A stretch of DNA of 64,000 nucleotides from Asterella californica. Its lineage: Eukaryota; Streptophyta; Marchantiopsida; Marchantiales; Aytoniaceae. The notes under the pieces were generated by a model. That model ran no database searches. It was not told the origin of the DNA and saw only the letters and a list, made by a program, of their open reading frames with translations. Numbering within the stretch: position 1 is the stretch's first letter; the number at the start of each line of letters is the position of its first letter. The position numbers and the translations under genes were made by a program. Where the stretch lies: positions 31,408,001 to 31,472,000 of the forward strand of contig JAYKYS010000006.1 of NCBI GenBank assembly GCA_036924285.1. The letters are read 5' to 3'. This document shows positions 21,944-33,700 of this stretch, one piece after another.

Positions 21944-22444
21944 CTCACTTCTCCTCAGATCGCAACAAGATTTGTCTCAATGGAAGCGTCTCGCTGAGAC
22001 CTTTCCAATGGTATCAAGCTTGCTCAAAACCAACAACCACATCTCTTTCGATGATCGATTTTGTCCACGGGTGTCAACTCCTCTCTCCAACAGGTCCGCG
22101 AAATAGAAACACATCTCCACACCTCAATTCTCCTCAGATCGCAACAAGATTTTTCTCAATAGAAGCGTCTCGCCGAGACCTTTCCAGTGGTACCAAGCTT
22201 GCTCAAAACCAACAACCACATCTCCTTCGACGATCTTCCAACAGGTCCGCGAAATAGAAACACACCTCCACACCTCAATTCTCCTCAGATCGCAACAAGA
22301 TTTGTCTCAATGGAAGCGCCTCGCAGAAACCTTTCCAATGGTACCAAGCTTACTCAAAACTAACAACCACAGCTCCTTCGACGATCGATTTTGTCCACGA
22401 GTGTCAACTCCTCTCTCCAACAGGTCAGCGAAATAGAAACACAC
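21935..22444 (-). repeat. Three tandem 5' monomers of the LINE
   Basis: Units at 21935-22112, 22113-22264 and 22265-22444 each start CCTCCACACCTCA (or a variant) and contain CAGATCGCAACAAGATTT, CTTTCCAATGGTA and AACAGGTCCGCGAAATAGAA. The middle unit lacks ~28 bases. They lie directly upstream of ORF1 in element sense, as the promoter monomers of mouse L1 do. A partial unit starts the fragments at 18986 and 26463. Confidence 0.85.
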
Positions 22445-22682
22445 CTCTGTGAGACCGCTGTGACCATAAGGTCAGAGAGTTGAGTGAAGTGAGCATGGGT
22501 ATAACTGAATCTTTTTAATTATGATGCACTAGTAATCCTAATTATCTAAGGTACCCCTGCATGAGAGACATGACGGCTTACACGTCGCAATTACCATTTT
22601 TGTACAACTATTCAAGAAACGGATTTTCTTGAACAGCGGGAATAGAAACAGCTCTTAGAATAGGCACCTCTCGGAATGTGGT

Positions 22683-23435
22683 TGTTTATCTTTGGAAGCT
22701 GAAGCACTTTACTTGATGATGATTTATGTATCTAGGGTGAGATCTCTCGAGGAGACAAGATTACCTTATCAAGCTCTAAGAGCTACACTTTCTTTTGGTT
22801 GGTATGCTGATGTGGTGGCTTGGTGTGAGAGATGAAACATCTCTGAGCGTGATTTTAACCTCCCACCTATTTTCTTTACGAGTTGATACAAAAGAGATTT
22901 CCACATGCTCTATGGTCCCAATCGAAGATCAAGATGGTTTATTATCAGCAGCAAGTCAATCCCATGTTGGTGTATTGCGATCAAGAGTATCTCCAAGCAT
23001 CTATATCAACCTCTCTCCGACATGTGATTGCTCAACATCGTATTAGCTCTGATAGACTTGGTATTGAGGAAAGGCGTTGGTTAAATAGGAATAAACTTAT
23101 TTGTAGACTTTATGTTTATATCAAATTGAGGATGAATATCATGTATTCATCATGTGTCCATGTACTTGGACATCAGATGTAGACATACAATAATCGTTAG
23201 TGATTTTTACTCTCTTACATGAATGAATGAATGAAGAACATATGCCGACGCTTTCACTAAGATTATATTATGAGAGACTTAGTTATCCATCGTACTAATA
23301 CTAAGAGTATTAGTATTAATTAATATTAAGAACGTTAGTTTTAGATTTTCGGTTTGTGTTGTTTGTATTATGTTTAGGATTTTACCTTTTGACTCTTTGG
23401 ATCTTCCGACATTATCATTTATCATTTATCATTTA
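22683..23435 (+). mobile_element. LINE 3' third with ATTTATC tail
   Basis: Plus-strand C-terminal ORF2 (SLEAEALYLMMIYVSRVRSL, YYQQQVNPMLVYCDQEYLQ) and 3' UTR ending in ATTATCATTTATCATTTATC at ~23410-23436. A 17-base (GAAT)n insertion lies at 23221-23237. Upstream, 22446-22682 holds no recognisable sequence. Confidence 0.8.
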
Positions 23436-24640
23436 CTCCCATGTCTCATTTTCTTTGAATAATCATAGCACATCCATCTCTCAAATAGCAACAAACCTTT
23501 CTTGTTGAGCATCTTTTATTTTAATGAGCTCCTTGCGCTTGGCTTCAACTTGTAACGGTGTAAGATCTGGATCCAATCAGATCTGCCTCCTCTTCAAGAT
23601 GGCTTTGTTAGCCATCGATGTATCTCGTTGTGCTTGATCAGCAAACTTCACGAGTAAGGATCGAGGTTGTATGCCCTTCTGTCTGATATGATAGACCAGA
23701 ACTAATACATGCTTGTGAACATGAAGAGTAACAGCAAAGAAAGTGGTAGCAGTTTCTTTGGTGTCTTCCTTCTCTATCTCCGATATATCAAAATTCTCAC
23801 GTTCTTCACCTTGGAGATTGGTTCTGCTTCTTATTCTCTTGCTTTTGGAAATAAGAGATGAGCCGCTTTGGAAGCTTCTGCATAAGATTTTCATTTTCAT
23901 TTCCAACTTGTCCACAACCTCATAGAAACCATCATTTACCACAACAGATTTCTCCTCAGCAGAAACTGAAGACGTAACCGTGTATAGGAGATTTCTTTCA
24001 ATGCATGAATATTTGTGATAACAGTGCAACTCATTCTGGGTGAAATAAACTCACGATGCAGATCTACAACTTCAACAGATATCTCATTCACCGCAGCAAG
24101 GACCTTATGGATGAGTTGTCTAATCTCTTCCATCATCTCAAAGAGCGAAAACTACTTCAAATAGATCCACGAAGTAGAAATAGATCTCTTTATCTCCAAT
24201 TTTCTCCAAATCATGCATGCATGGACTTGTTAGAAGCGTCTCAACAAGAGTTTTCCAATGGTATCAAGCATACATGGAACTATCAACCACAACGTCAAAA
24301 ATGACCCACAATGATAGCTCAAAAAAATTAGTTTTCTTGATCAGCGAGAAAGAAACAACCCTCCCAATGTCAATTGTGCTCCAATTTTGTCTTGCAATCC
24401 TCGTCTTGTTAGAAGTGTCTTAATGAGAGCTTTCAAACGATATCAAGCATGCATGAAACTCTCAACCAAAATGTTTTCTACCACCATTTTTCTCTGTCAG
24501 TTTGGAAATTGAGTTCTCTAGACTAGCAGAGATAGAAACGACCTTCTCAACCTCAATTCTACTCCAAACTTAACAAGATTAATCTTATTGAAAGTTATTC
24601 AATGAGTGTTTTCCAATGGTACCATGTACAGTAGCATCAT
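23436..24640 (-). mobile_element. LINE ORF1 and 5' monomers, second subtype
   Basis: Antisense ORF1 lies at ~23451-24136 (MMEEIRQLIHKVLAAVNEIS, TATTFFAVTLHVHKHVLVLVY, KFADQAQRDTSMANKAIL) with frameshifts. From 24137 to ~24640 come about three diverged repeats, each with a CTCCAA(A/T)TT block, a CTTGTTAGAAG block and TTTTCCAATGGTA or a variant. They parallel the monomers of copy F but are clearly a different subtype. Confidence 0.75.
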
Positions 24641-26290
24641 TCAGAAGCTTGGTAAAGTATAGGAATGAGAGAATCACCTCTCCATTGTAGTAGCTCCACA
24701 AAAAGTTCTTCTAGATCCTCAGATTTTCCACTTGCAAGCCTACTGAGCTGATGTCGTACTTCATCCATTGAAAATGTCACCCGTAGTCCTTCACTTTGTA
24801 GCATACATGGTGCATGTGGAGAGAAGTAAAGTTGCTCAACGTAGTACATCAAAGCTGAAGGATCAAGACTTGATGAACTTGGTCGAGATGCTAAACGTCT
24901 CCAAAAAGCTTTGGGATTCTTCTGAAAATCAAAAGCAAGTTCCAAGCCTTTCTTTTCAAGAAAGCTCTCTTCTTACGTTTGATCAACTGCTTGTACAAGG
25001 TTGAATGAATGAATGAATGAATGAGTCACAAGTCACAAGTCTTGTCTAGAGCTTGTCACAAGTCACAAGCCTTGTCTAGAGCCTTGTCACAAGCCTTGTC
25101 TAGAGCTTTTAACCGAGCAAGTTTGCACTCTTCATCAAACCAGCCATTGCAAGGGTTATCTTTGAGCTTTCTGCTTGAGTGTTGAGAGAAAAACCGAGTT
25201 GTAATTTTATTCAAGACATCCGTCAATTGTGTATCTCGTTGTTCAAGATTGTGGCTCCATTGTGTAATAGCTATCAAATTCTCTAGAGCATTTTGATAAA
25301 GATGTCTTTTCCGGTGATCAAGACGAAGTCTAGAAGTAGTGTTGCTCTCATCAAAACCTTTCAACTTGTAAGATGCAAATGAGCTAGACAAGGATAGTGA
25401 GCACAGTAGGGGAGTGTGATCAGATTCAGGTTGTAGATCCAAAACTTCAAATGCTGAAATGAGTGAACTATCAAGAGATGAGGAGAGGAGGTAGTCTACT
25501 ATGTTTGATCCAGAGATAGAAACGTATGTTTTCATGTTAGAGCTAGGAAAACAAGATGTACCGTTCAAAATTTTCAAACTATAGATTGCTCCAAAAGTCA
25601 AGAAATGTTCTTTCATGTCATTGATGGATGTATCTAAGGAGGCACGGGACCATGTAGGATCATCATCTTCTTCAAGAATAGGGGAGTGGTGAAGAGCATA
25701 GAATTGTGTGAATTGGCAAGTGTGAACTCTAGCATTGAAATCTCCCACCACAAAGACCTTGCCTTTCTCTTGATATCTCAAAACATCAACAGAAAGACGA
25801 TGGAAAGGTTGGCTCATGCTACATGCTCTAGTCTGATAGATAGACATGTTCAAAGATGCAAAATAGCAGATTGCAATATGAATGAATGAATGAATATCAA
25901 ACCCGGAAGACCCAAAGAGTCAAAAGGCAGAAAAAAATACAATACAAAGTCAACATGTGAGCCTAGGAAACCCTAGGAGATATAACATGCAGATCTACTT
26001 TCTCCACCAACTCGAATCTAATGATATTGTCCATCCACATCCTGAAGAACCACTTCAACAAGCTGTGCATATAAGATCTGATGTAAGTTGCAATACCTCC
26101 AAAACCACGTCCTTTATGTTGCTTGCGCTTGTTCGAAACAGAGCCGATCAAAGAAAGACCATCAAACTCATGTACATTGTTTCTTTCATGTTCTCATGTC
26201 TCTACCAAGTTGATGATATCAGCCTTGTTCTAAATTGGTAAAGCGCTTGTGTATTTTGACTTAGTAAGCCCATGAATGTTCCATATCATA
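24641..26290 (-). mobile_element. LINE ORF2 5' half with nested insertions
   Basis: Antisense ORF2 from the start codon (~26288) through endonuclease (VFVVGDFNARVH, SDHTPLLCSL) to the pre-RT segment LASGKSEDLEELFVELLQW at ~24700. Two small insertions break it: a GAAT run at ~25003-25023 with local triplication of AAGTCACAAGTCTTGTCTAG-like sequence (25024-25108), and a 100-base LINE end at 25880-25979. The 3' half of the element is absent. Confidence 0.85.
25880..25979 (-). mobile_element. 100-bp LINE 3' end nested in a LINE
   Basis: Antisense 3' UTR plus (ATTC)n tail, inserted into the endonuclease region of the host LINE. ATAT occurs on both sides (25876-25879 and 25980-25983), and removing the insert plus one ATAT restores the host sequence. 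A severely 5'-truncated retrotransposition event. Confidence 0.85.
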
Positions 26291-26886
26291 ACTCGAAAAT
26301 TGCTATTCCCGCCACTCCCCTATCCTTGAAGAAGACGATGACCTTACATGGTCCCGTGCCTCCTTAGATACATCCATCAATGATATGAAAGAACACTTCT
26401 TGACTTTTGGAGCAATCTATAGTTTGAGAATTTTGCAATAAGATCTGACGTAAGTTGCAATTGCAACATTGAGACAAATCTTGTTTCGATCTGAGGAGAA
26501 TTGAGGTGTTGAGGTGTGCTCTTAGTTCGCCTATTTGTGAAACTAGTTCTTCGGTGATGATGGAGGAGATTAAACATCTCCTTCATAAGGTGTTGGCAGC
26601 GGTGAAAGAAGTATCGGTTGAAGTAGCAGTTCTGCATCGAGAGCTCATAGCACATAAGAGTGAACTTGTTTCTGTTGTGTGTGATGTTCATGTTTTGAAG
26701 AACATGCAAAATGTTGTTGCTACAACTACCAAAGAGATTTCCTCTACACTCTCAACATCTGCTGTTTCTGCTGAGGAGAAATCTGCGTTGGTAAATGATA
26801 ATTCCAAAGAAGTAGTGGAGAAGTTGGAGATGAAGATGAAATCTTATGCTGAAGCTACCAAGGCGGCTCAATCTCTCTTTTTCAAG
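26291..26886. mobile_element. LINE mosaic: endonuclease piece and ORF1 N-terminus
   Basis: A plus-strand endonuclease piece (~26308-26435; DMKEHFLTFGAIYSL) is followed by ~27 antisense bases (26436-26462), then plus-strand 5' leader and ORF1 N-terminus (26463-26886; MMEEIKHLLHKVLAAVKEVS through YAEATKAAQSLFF). ORF1 is cut by the next LINE tail exactly at GAGAATGAA, which matches the tail repeat. Confidence 0.8.
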
Positions 26887-26976
26887 AGCAAGAGAATGAA
26901 TGAATGAATGAATGAATATCAAGCCCGGAAGACCCAAAGAGTCAAAAGGCAGAAAAAAATACAATATAAAGTCAAC
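26887..26976 (-). mobile_element. 90-bp LINE 3' end
   Basis: Antisense (ATTC)n tail and 3' UTR up to GTCAAC, joining ORF1 of another LINE copy on the left and a gypsy LTR end on the right. Confidence 0.8.
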
Positions 26977-28594
26977 TAAATACCTTACTAATAGACAAAC
27001 TTCCTATGTGTAACATAGATCGTTACAGACCTCATACAAACCAAATGCTAATGGTCTTGCGGAGAAGACCAATCTTACACTTTGTATGATGCTTGCCAAA
27101 GATGCTGGTGTTGAGACTGCGAAACATACTTGGGATAAGAGGCTACATGCAATCTTATGAGAGTACCGAACGACAACAAAGACTTCTACTGGGTACTCTC
27201 CATTTCGACTGGTTTATGGAGTGGAGTCCAAGTTGCCGATCCAATTCGAATTGGATACTTTTCAAACTATTCAACGAAAGTTGAAGAGGTCGAGGGGAGA
27301 AGACTTGGTCAGATCAAGAAGAGAACAACTCATGGAGTTGGAAGAGACCCGAGCGGTAGCAATGATCCGGATGGAACGAGCTCAAGCGTATCAAAAGAAG
27401 CGTTACGACAAACGGTTGGACAAGGAGGAGGTAAAACTTTTTCAAGTTGGAGATTGGGTAATGTTGTATGATGCTATCAGATTCAAGAGGGCTAGGAAGA
27501 AGTTTCTTCCTAGATATTTTGGTCCTTTTGTTGTAGATAAGGTGTGGAGCAACTTCACATATGACCTTTAGGAACTAGGAGGAAGGAGATTTGATCGTGT
27601 CAACCATGACAAGACGAAGTTGTTTCATAGACAAAAGTTCTCTCTTCACTCCGAGGACGGAGCGAAAATTTAGTCCTGGGGTAAAATGTAACGACCTATG
27701 TTATACATAGGAAGTTTGTCTATTAGTAAGGTATTTAGTTATAACTAAGTGTTGAGAATATTTATTTGCTGCCCAAGTACTTTAAGGAGGTATCAAGTTA
27801 GTCATGATTAGCTAAAGTTAGTTATGGTTTAACTTAGCTGTACTTTTAGCAAAATTCAGATATTTCTTAAAGAGTGAGCACTACTATCTTGTCATCTTGT
27901 CTAAAAGGTAGAAAGGAGATGGAAAGTATCCCTTATCTCCTTTTTGACTTGATATTAGTGGTTGGATTAAAGTTGTGGACTTTGTAGGCATTAAAAACAA
28001 GAAGAGATTCCACATGTCTCCTTTTTAGTGGGTCCTAGTGTAGAGGGGGGTGGAAATTCGAGATTCCTTGAGAATATTCTAGAATCCTTCTAGAAGTTGT
28101 TGACTTTGAAGCAATAAGCCCATGTAAAAAGGTAAAAAGCTCATGTGATTAATGCTTTTACCTTAAGTAATATCTTAGTAAAACCCGGTAAAAATAATTA
28201 CGGCTGAGTTACCGGAGGGTACCAAAATAAAAACCTAGAATGTATAAATAGAAGAGTAGAGAAGAGCTCCTCATCCTTGTTTTCACATCGTCGTAATGAT
28301 AACTTGAATAATATAGAGAGTGTGATATTTTAGCATGTGAGAACTCGAGAGACGTCGTTAGAATGGAGAATTTTAGTTGATGAATTTACGGAGAATTTTA
28401 GTTGGTGAGTTTATGGGTGTATGAATGAGTGAACTTAGCATTTTTCCTTCAAGTTCATGGTGTGCTTCCATCAAAGTCATCAGAGGTGACCCTTGAGTGA
28501 GAGACAAGCCCGACATTTGCAGATTCATGGATGACGATCGTGGAGATTGAGAGATCGGGGGGTAGTTGATCGATGGGATCGTGGAAGGTTTACA
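26977..28594 (+). mobile_element. Rearranged Ty3/gypsy copy E0
   Basis: Three parts. 26977-27027 is the outer ~51 bases of the family LTR in minus orientation, ending precisely at its terminal TTACA. 27028-27672 is plus-strand integrase C-terminal coding sequence (TSTGYSPFRLVYGVESKLP; FQVGDWVMLYDAIRFKRARK; FGPFVVDKV), with a stop at 27569-27571 and an earlier disabling change near 27160. 27687-28594 is a complete plus-strand LTR. The rest of the element is missing. Confidence 0.85.
27687..28594 (+). repeat. Ty3/gypsy LTR of copy E0
   Basis: 908 bases, TGTAACGACC...GGTTTACA, preceded by the purine-rich tract CCTGGGGTAAAA. Same family as the LTRs at 29874, 37706 and 61865, in opposite orientation. 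To its right lies copia sequence, so this copy sits in the copia element. Confidence 0.9.
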
Positions 28595-28843
28595 ACATAG
28601 GTTTGAGAGTTACCATCAATGCACGCTTGATGTTCTTCCGAGACTTCGGGATCAGCGATGAAGGGTCATAGCGTTCATCTGGGTTCCGTTGTGGAGGAAC
28701 TGAATGTCTAGCTGATCATCTCAGTGAAGGCGGTGTTGAGAAATCCAATGGAAGAAAGGAGGACTCGCTGTGAGTAGGACCAGAAACTCATGGTGAGCGT
28801 GGTGATATGCGCCGAAGATAAGGATGGCATAGGCTCAAGTTCT

Positions 28844-29873
28844 CTACAGGGAGAGAGTGATTGTGTGTATGGCTAGAGGAGTGAGAACATGGAGGACGAC
28901 TACTCCCACTAGACTGTGTACTGCTGGTGACTCCTCCGTCAGGACCATGATTGCTAGAGACTCCTCTCGAGATCCAAGACCAACGGATGGGATTGGAGCT
29001 GGACCGGCAAGAGATGACAGAGGAACTCCCACTGAAGGGAAATCAGGAGAGACGGACGGAACGTAAGCTGGACCAGTAGAAGGGACAGACACTGTGTGAT
29101 AAAAATGGACGTCGGTCTCAAAGGACGCTTGAGTGAGTGGGAGATCAGCAGAGAGGACGGATGTGGGAGGGAGAGTCGTAGAAGACTCATCGAAGATAAC
29201 ATCACGAGAGGTGAAAGTATGACCGTCAGATTTTCTTTGGAGACGGTAACCTTTACTCTAGCCGCTATAGCCAAGGATGATACACTCGTGAGAGCGATCA
29301 TCGAGCTTTATGCGCTCAACCTCGGGGACTTGGAAAAAAGTGCGACAGCCAAAGACGCGCAGAAAGGAGAGATCGGATCGGCGAGGAGTTGTGGAGGCAT
29401 AGGAGTGCCAGAGTTCATAAGGTGTGGTCATAGACGGGATAGCCTTAGACGGACACCGGTTCTGGAGGAAGGTGGCGCAGGTGATGGCTTCATCCCAGAA
29501 GAGCTTGATAAGACTGGAAGTGAAAAGCATAGAACGGACGGCATCAAGCAAGCTGCGGTTCTTATGCTCAGCAACACCATTTTGCTGAGGAGAGTAAGGG
29601 ACTGTGAATTGACGTTGGATGCCGTGCTCATGACAAAAAGCGTCAAAAAGTAGCTGAACGATATTCCCCGTGATTGTTAGATCATAAAATGATAGGAGAT
29701 TGACCAGTGGCACGCTCAGCAAATGCGAGATAGTCTCAGAAAGCAGCAAAACAGTCACTCTTATAGTAGAGAAGACGAGTGACAGTGTAGCGCGAGTAGT
29801 CATCAATAAAGGTGATGAAATATTCATAGCCAGAAAAAGTGCAAAGAGAGATGCGACCAATATCAGAATGGAC
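28844..29873 (-). pseudogene. Copia integrase remnant
   Basis: In minus sense it begins VHSDIGRI at the gypsy junction, then YFITFIDDYSRYTVTRLLYY. TGA occurs in AAF-stop-DYLAF and again before SNNHGEYRSATF, where the second catalytic Asp has become Asn. HGIQRQFTVPYSPQQNGVAE carries the third acidic residue, followed by MTTPYELWHSYA and the post-integrase CIILGYSG. Later sequence (28844-29092) is the variable linker before RT. Inactive. Confidence 0.88.
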
Positions 29874-30771
29874 TGTAAACCCTCCACGATCTCATCGATC
29901 TCTCAACCTCCACGATCGCCACCGATGAATCTGCAAATGTCGGACCTGTCTCTCACTCAGGGGTCACCTCTGATGGCTTTGATGGAAGCACACCATGAAT
30001 CTTGAAGGGAAAAATGCTAAGTTCACTCATTCATACATCCACAAACTTATCAACTAAAAATCTCCTTAAACACATCAACTAAAATCCTCCATTCTAACGA
30101 CGTTTCTCAAGTTCTCACATGCTAAAAATATCCCATACTCTCTATATTACTCAAGTTGTCATTACGACTATGTGAAAACAAGGATGAAGAGCTCTTCTCT
30201 ACTCCTCTATTTATACATTCTAGGTTTTTACTTTGGTACCTTCGGTAACTCAGCCGTAACTACTTTTACCGGGTTTTACTAAGATATTACTTAAGGTAAA
30301 AGCATTAATCACATGGGCTTTTTACCTTTTCACATGGGCTTATTCCTTCAAAGTCAACAACTTCTAGAAGGATTCTGGAATATTCTCAAGGAATCTCGAA
30401 TTTCCACCCCCCTCTACACTAAGACCCACTAAAAAGGAAACATGTGGAATCTCTTCTTGTTTTTAATGTCCACAAAGTCCACAACTTTAATCCAACCACT
30501 AATATCAAGTCAAAAAGGAGATAAGGGATACTTTCCACCCCCTTTCTATCTTTTAGACAAGATGACAAGATAGTAGTGCTCACTCTTTAGCAAATATCTG
30601 AATTCTGTCAAAAATACAGCTAAGTTTAACCATAACTAACTTTTAGCTAGTCATGACTAACTTGATACCTCCTTAAAATACTTTGGCAGCAAATAAACAT
30701 TCTCAACACTTAGTTATAACTAAACACTTTACTAATAGACAAACTTCCTGTGTGTAACATAGGTCGTTACA
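29874..30771 (-). repeat. 3' LTR of gypsy E1
   Basis: 898 bases with TG...CA ends. In minus sense it starts TGTAACGACC and ends GGGTTTACA. It carries the same TATAAATAG box (30207-30215) as the 5' LTR, and lacks CAACTACCCCCCGAT present in the partner. Confidence 0.93.
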
Positions 30772-30784
30772 TTTTACCCCCGGA
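30772..30784 (-). promoter_or_regulatory. Polypurine tract of gypsy E1
   Basis: In minus sense CCGGGGGTAAAA lies directly before the 3' LTR, just after the pol stop codon (GAKI-stop). The same tract precedes the LTRs at 27687 and 61865. Confidence 0.8.
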
Positions 30785-33700
30785 CTAAATTTTCGCTCCG
30801 TCCTCGGAGTGAAGAGAGAACTTTCGTCGATGAAACAACTTCAACTTGTCATGATTTATCCGATCGAATCTCCTTCCTCCCAGCTCCTGAAGGTCATATG
30901 TGAAGTTGCTCCACACCTTATCTACAACAAAAGGACCAAAATATCTCGAAAGAAACTTCTTCCTAGCCCTCTTGAATCTGATAGCATCATACAACATAAC
31001 CCAATCTCCGACTTGAAAAGGTTTTACCTCCCTCTTGCCCAACCGTTTGTCGTAACTCTTCTTTTGATACGCCTGAGCTCGTTCCATCCGGATCATTGCT
31101 ACCGCTCGGGTCTCTTCCAACTCCATGAGTTGCTCTCTTCTTGATCTGATCACGTCTTCTCCCCTCGACCTTTTCAACTTCCGTTGAATAGTTTGAAAAG
31201 TATCCAATTCGAATTGGATCGGCAATTTGGACTCCACTCCATAAACCAGTCGAAATGGAGAGTACCCAGTAGAAGTCTTTGTTGTCGTTTGGTACTCCCA
31301 TAAGATGGCATGTAGCCTCTTATCCCAAGTATGTTTCGCAGTCTCAACACCAGCATCTTTGGCGAGCATCATACAAAGTGTAAGATTGGTCTTCTCCGCA
31401 AGACCATTAGCATTTGGTTTGTATGAGGTCGTTACTCGTGCCTTGATAGAAAAGTGTTGTAGCATAACAGTAGTCATGCTCCCTACAAACTCTCCTCCTC
31501 TATCCGAGACCAACTCTAACGGACATCCAAATCTCGTGATGATCCTCTCCCATAGGAATCTACCGACTTCTGTTTCATTAGTCTCCCTCAAAGGTCTAGC
31601 CTCTACCCACTTGGTACAATAGTCCATGGCGACTACAATGTATCTATTGCCTCGAGGTGTCTTATTAAGAGGACCTACAAAGTCAATACCCCACTTCTCA
31701 AATGGTCCTAATATTGGAATTGATCTTAACGGAGGTGTTCTAGTAGACTTCAAAGCAAATGCTTGACATACGTCGCAAGTTTTGCAATAGTCTAAACACT
31801 CCTTGAAAATCCCTCTCCAGTGATAACCCGCATCCAAAATCTTGAAAGCTGTTATCTTACCAGCAAAGTGACCTCCGCAAACAGTGCCATCGTGAAACTC
31901 GTGCATCAGCTTGAACGCCTCCTTCTGACCAACTGCTCTCCTTAGTAAACCATCTGCTCCTTGATGAAATAGAATTCCCTCCACCATGGTGTAAGGTTTG
32001 CATCTCTTGATTAACGCGTTACGTTCTCGGGTATGCATACCTTCTGGAAAAGAGCCATCTGCAAGAAAACTCCAGATTTCCTTGTACTCGTCCGGTATCT
32101 TCTCAATGCTTGTGATGGTCATCAGATGCTCGTCTGGAAATGAATCATCAAACGGTTCTTCTCCCTCATCATCATAAGCCCTCGACAAAAGATCAGCATT
32201 CGCATGCTTTTTCCCTGGTCTATCTTCGATCACATAGTCGTATTCTGTTAGAAGGATCTTCCAACGAGCAATACTACCTTCGGCATTAGGCTTATTAAAG
32301 ATATACTTTAAAGCCTTGTGATCTGTGACTATGGAAAATTTCCCTCCTAGCAAGTAGTGTCAAAATTTCTTCAATCCAAAGATCACCGCTAATCCTTCTC
32401 GTTCAGTCACGGAGTAATTCTTCTCCGCTGGAACCATCTGCCTACTAGCATAAGCTATAGGATGATCATGCCCATCTCCATCTAGCTGACTTAATGTACA
32501 TCCGATTGCTACATTGGATGCATCCGTATACAGAATAAATGCTTTACTCCACTCAGGTTTAGCAAGTATAGGAGCTGTCACTAATGCCTTTTTCAGTTCC
32601 TCAAATGCTTCCTTTGCCTTCTGATCATGCACTATCAAGTCAAAATCAACTCCCTTCTTCATGTACATAGTCAAAGCTATTGCTTTGTTTGAGAAGGAAA
32701 AGACAAACCTACGATAATATCCAACCATGCCAAGAAACTGCCTCAACTTTGTCAAGTTGATCGGAAATGGAAGATCCACAATCTTCTTCACCTTCTCAGG
32801 ATCTACCGCAATCCCATTCTTGGAAATGATGTGCCCTAACAGCAGACCTTCTTCGCAGCCAAAGATGCACTTCTCTGGATTTAGAGAAGCGTTGGCTTGC
32901 TCCAACCGCTGCAAAACTTTGATCACATGATCAAAGTGGTCCTCCTTTCGTCCGTACACACAGAAATCGTCAATGAAATCCCGAACAAACTTCCCTATGA
33001 ATGGTTCAAACACCTTGTTCATGAACCTCTGAAACGTGGCCGGAGCATTACATAGTCCGAATGGCATCATCCAAAATGCAAATGTTCCTCAAGGAGTAGT
33101 GAAAGTAGTCAACTGTTGGTACTCCTGTGCTATCTTGATCTGGTTATACCCACTATAACCATCACCAAAGCTGCATCACTCATGACCAGCGACTTCCTCC
33201 AAAATCTCATCTATAAATGGTAGAGGATAATAATCCTTCTTGGTAACTGCATTCAACTTTTTATAGTCTATGCACACTTGCAGCTTACCATTCTTCTTCT
33301 TGACAATCACAATGGGTGAAACCCATTTTGAGTTCTCCACCTCATAGATGAAACTCGCCTCCTTCAACTTGTCTATCTCCTCCTTAACCATCATTGCTGT
33401 TGTAGGATTGACCCTTCTCTGCTTCTGTCGAACTGGTCTTGCGTTCTCCTCCAATTCGATTCGATGAGTCTCGAGAGTCAACTCCTTCAAATCCTTGTAG
33501 CTGAAAGCAAACACATGGATATATTTTCGAAATATATCTAGGAATCTACTTTTCTCCTCTTGAGTGACATTGATACCAAACTTCAGGGTAGAGAGTCTTC
33601 TCACAATCTCTGCCTCACTCAATTCTTCTTTGTCAGGATCTTTCTCCACTGCTGGTCGAGGCAACAAGTCAATAGCACTAAGCTGATGTAATGATTCATC

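Larger units (their letters stand above)
19384..22445 (-). mobile_element. L1-like LINE, copy F (both ORFs and 5' monomers)
   Basis: In minus-strand sense, from 22445 to 19384: three tandem 5' monomers, ORF1, ~21 bases, ORF2 with an internal deletion, 3' UTR and (ATTC)n tail. It is the only copy here with a recognisable 5' end, both ORFs and the 3' end. A 58-base tail-and-telomere-like insert sits in its 3' UTR (19487-19544). Confidence 0.9.

Noticed and set aside
21935..22444. Tandem units considered as a CRISPR array or satellite
   Set aside because: Units are ~150-180 bp, lack short-repeat/spacer structure, and sit directly upstream of LINE ORF1.
19384..26910. Many (GAAT)n/(ATTC)n runs as ordinary microsatellites
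   Set aside because: Most are joined to the same LINE 3' UTR end or flanked by LINE target duplications, so they are tails.
4924..26976. Reverse transcriptases as retron or DGR-type systems
   Set aside because: Endonuclease fusion, ORF1, 3' tails and target duplications mark them as LINEs in a plant genome.
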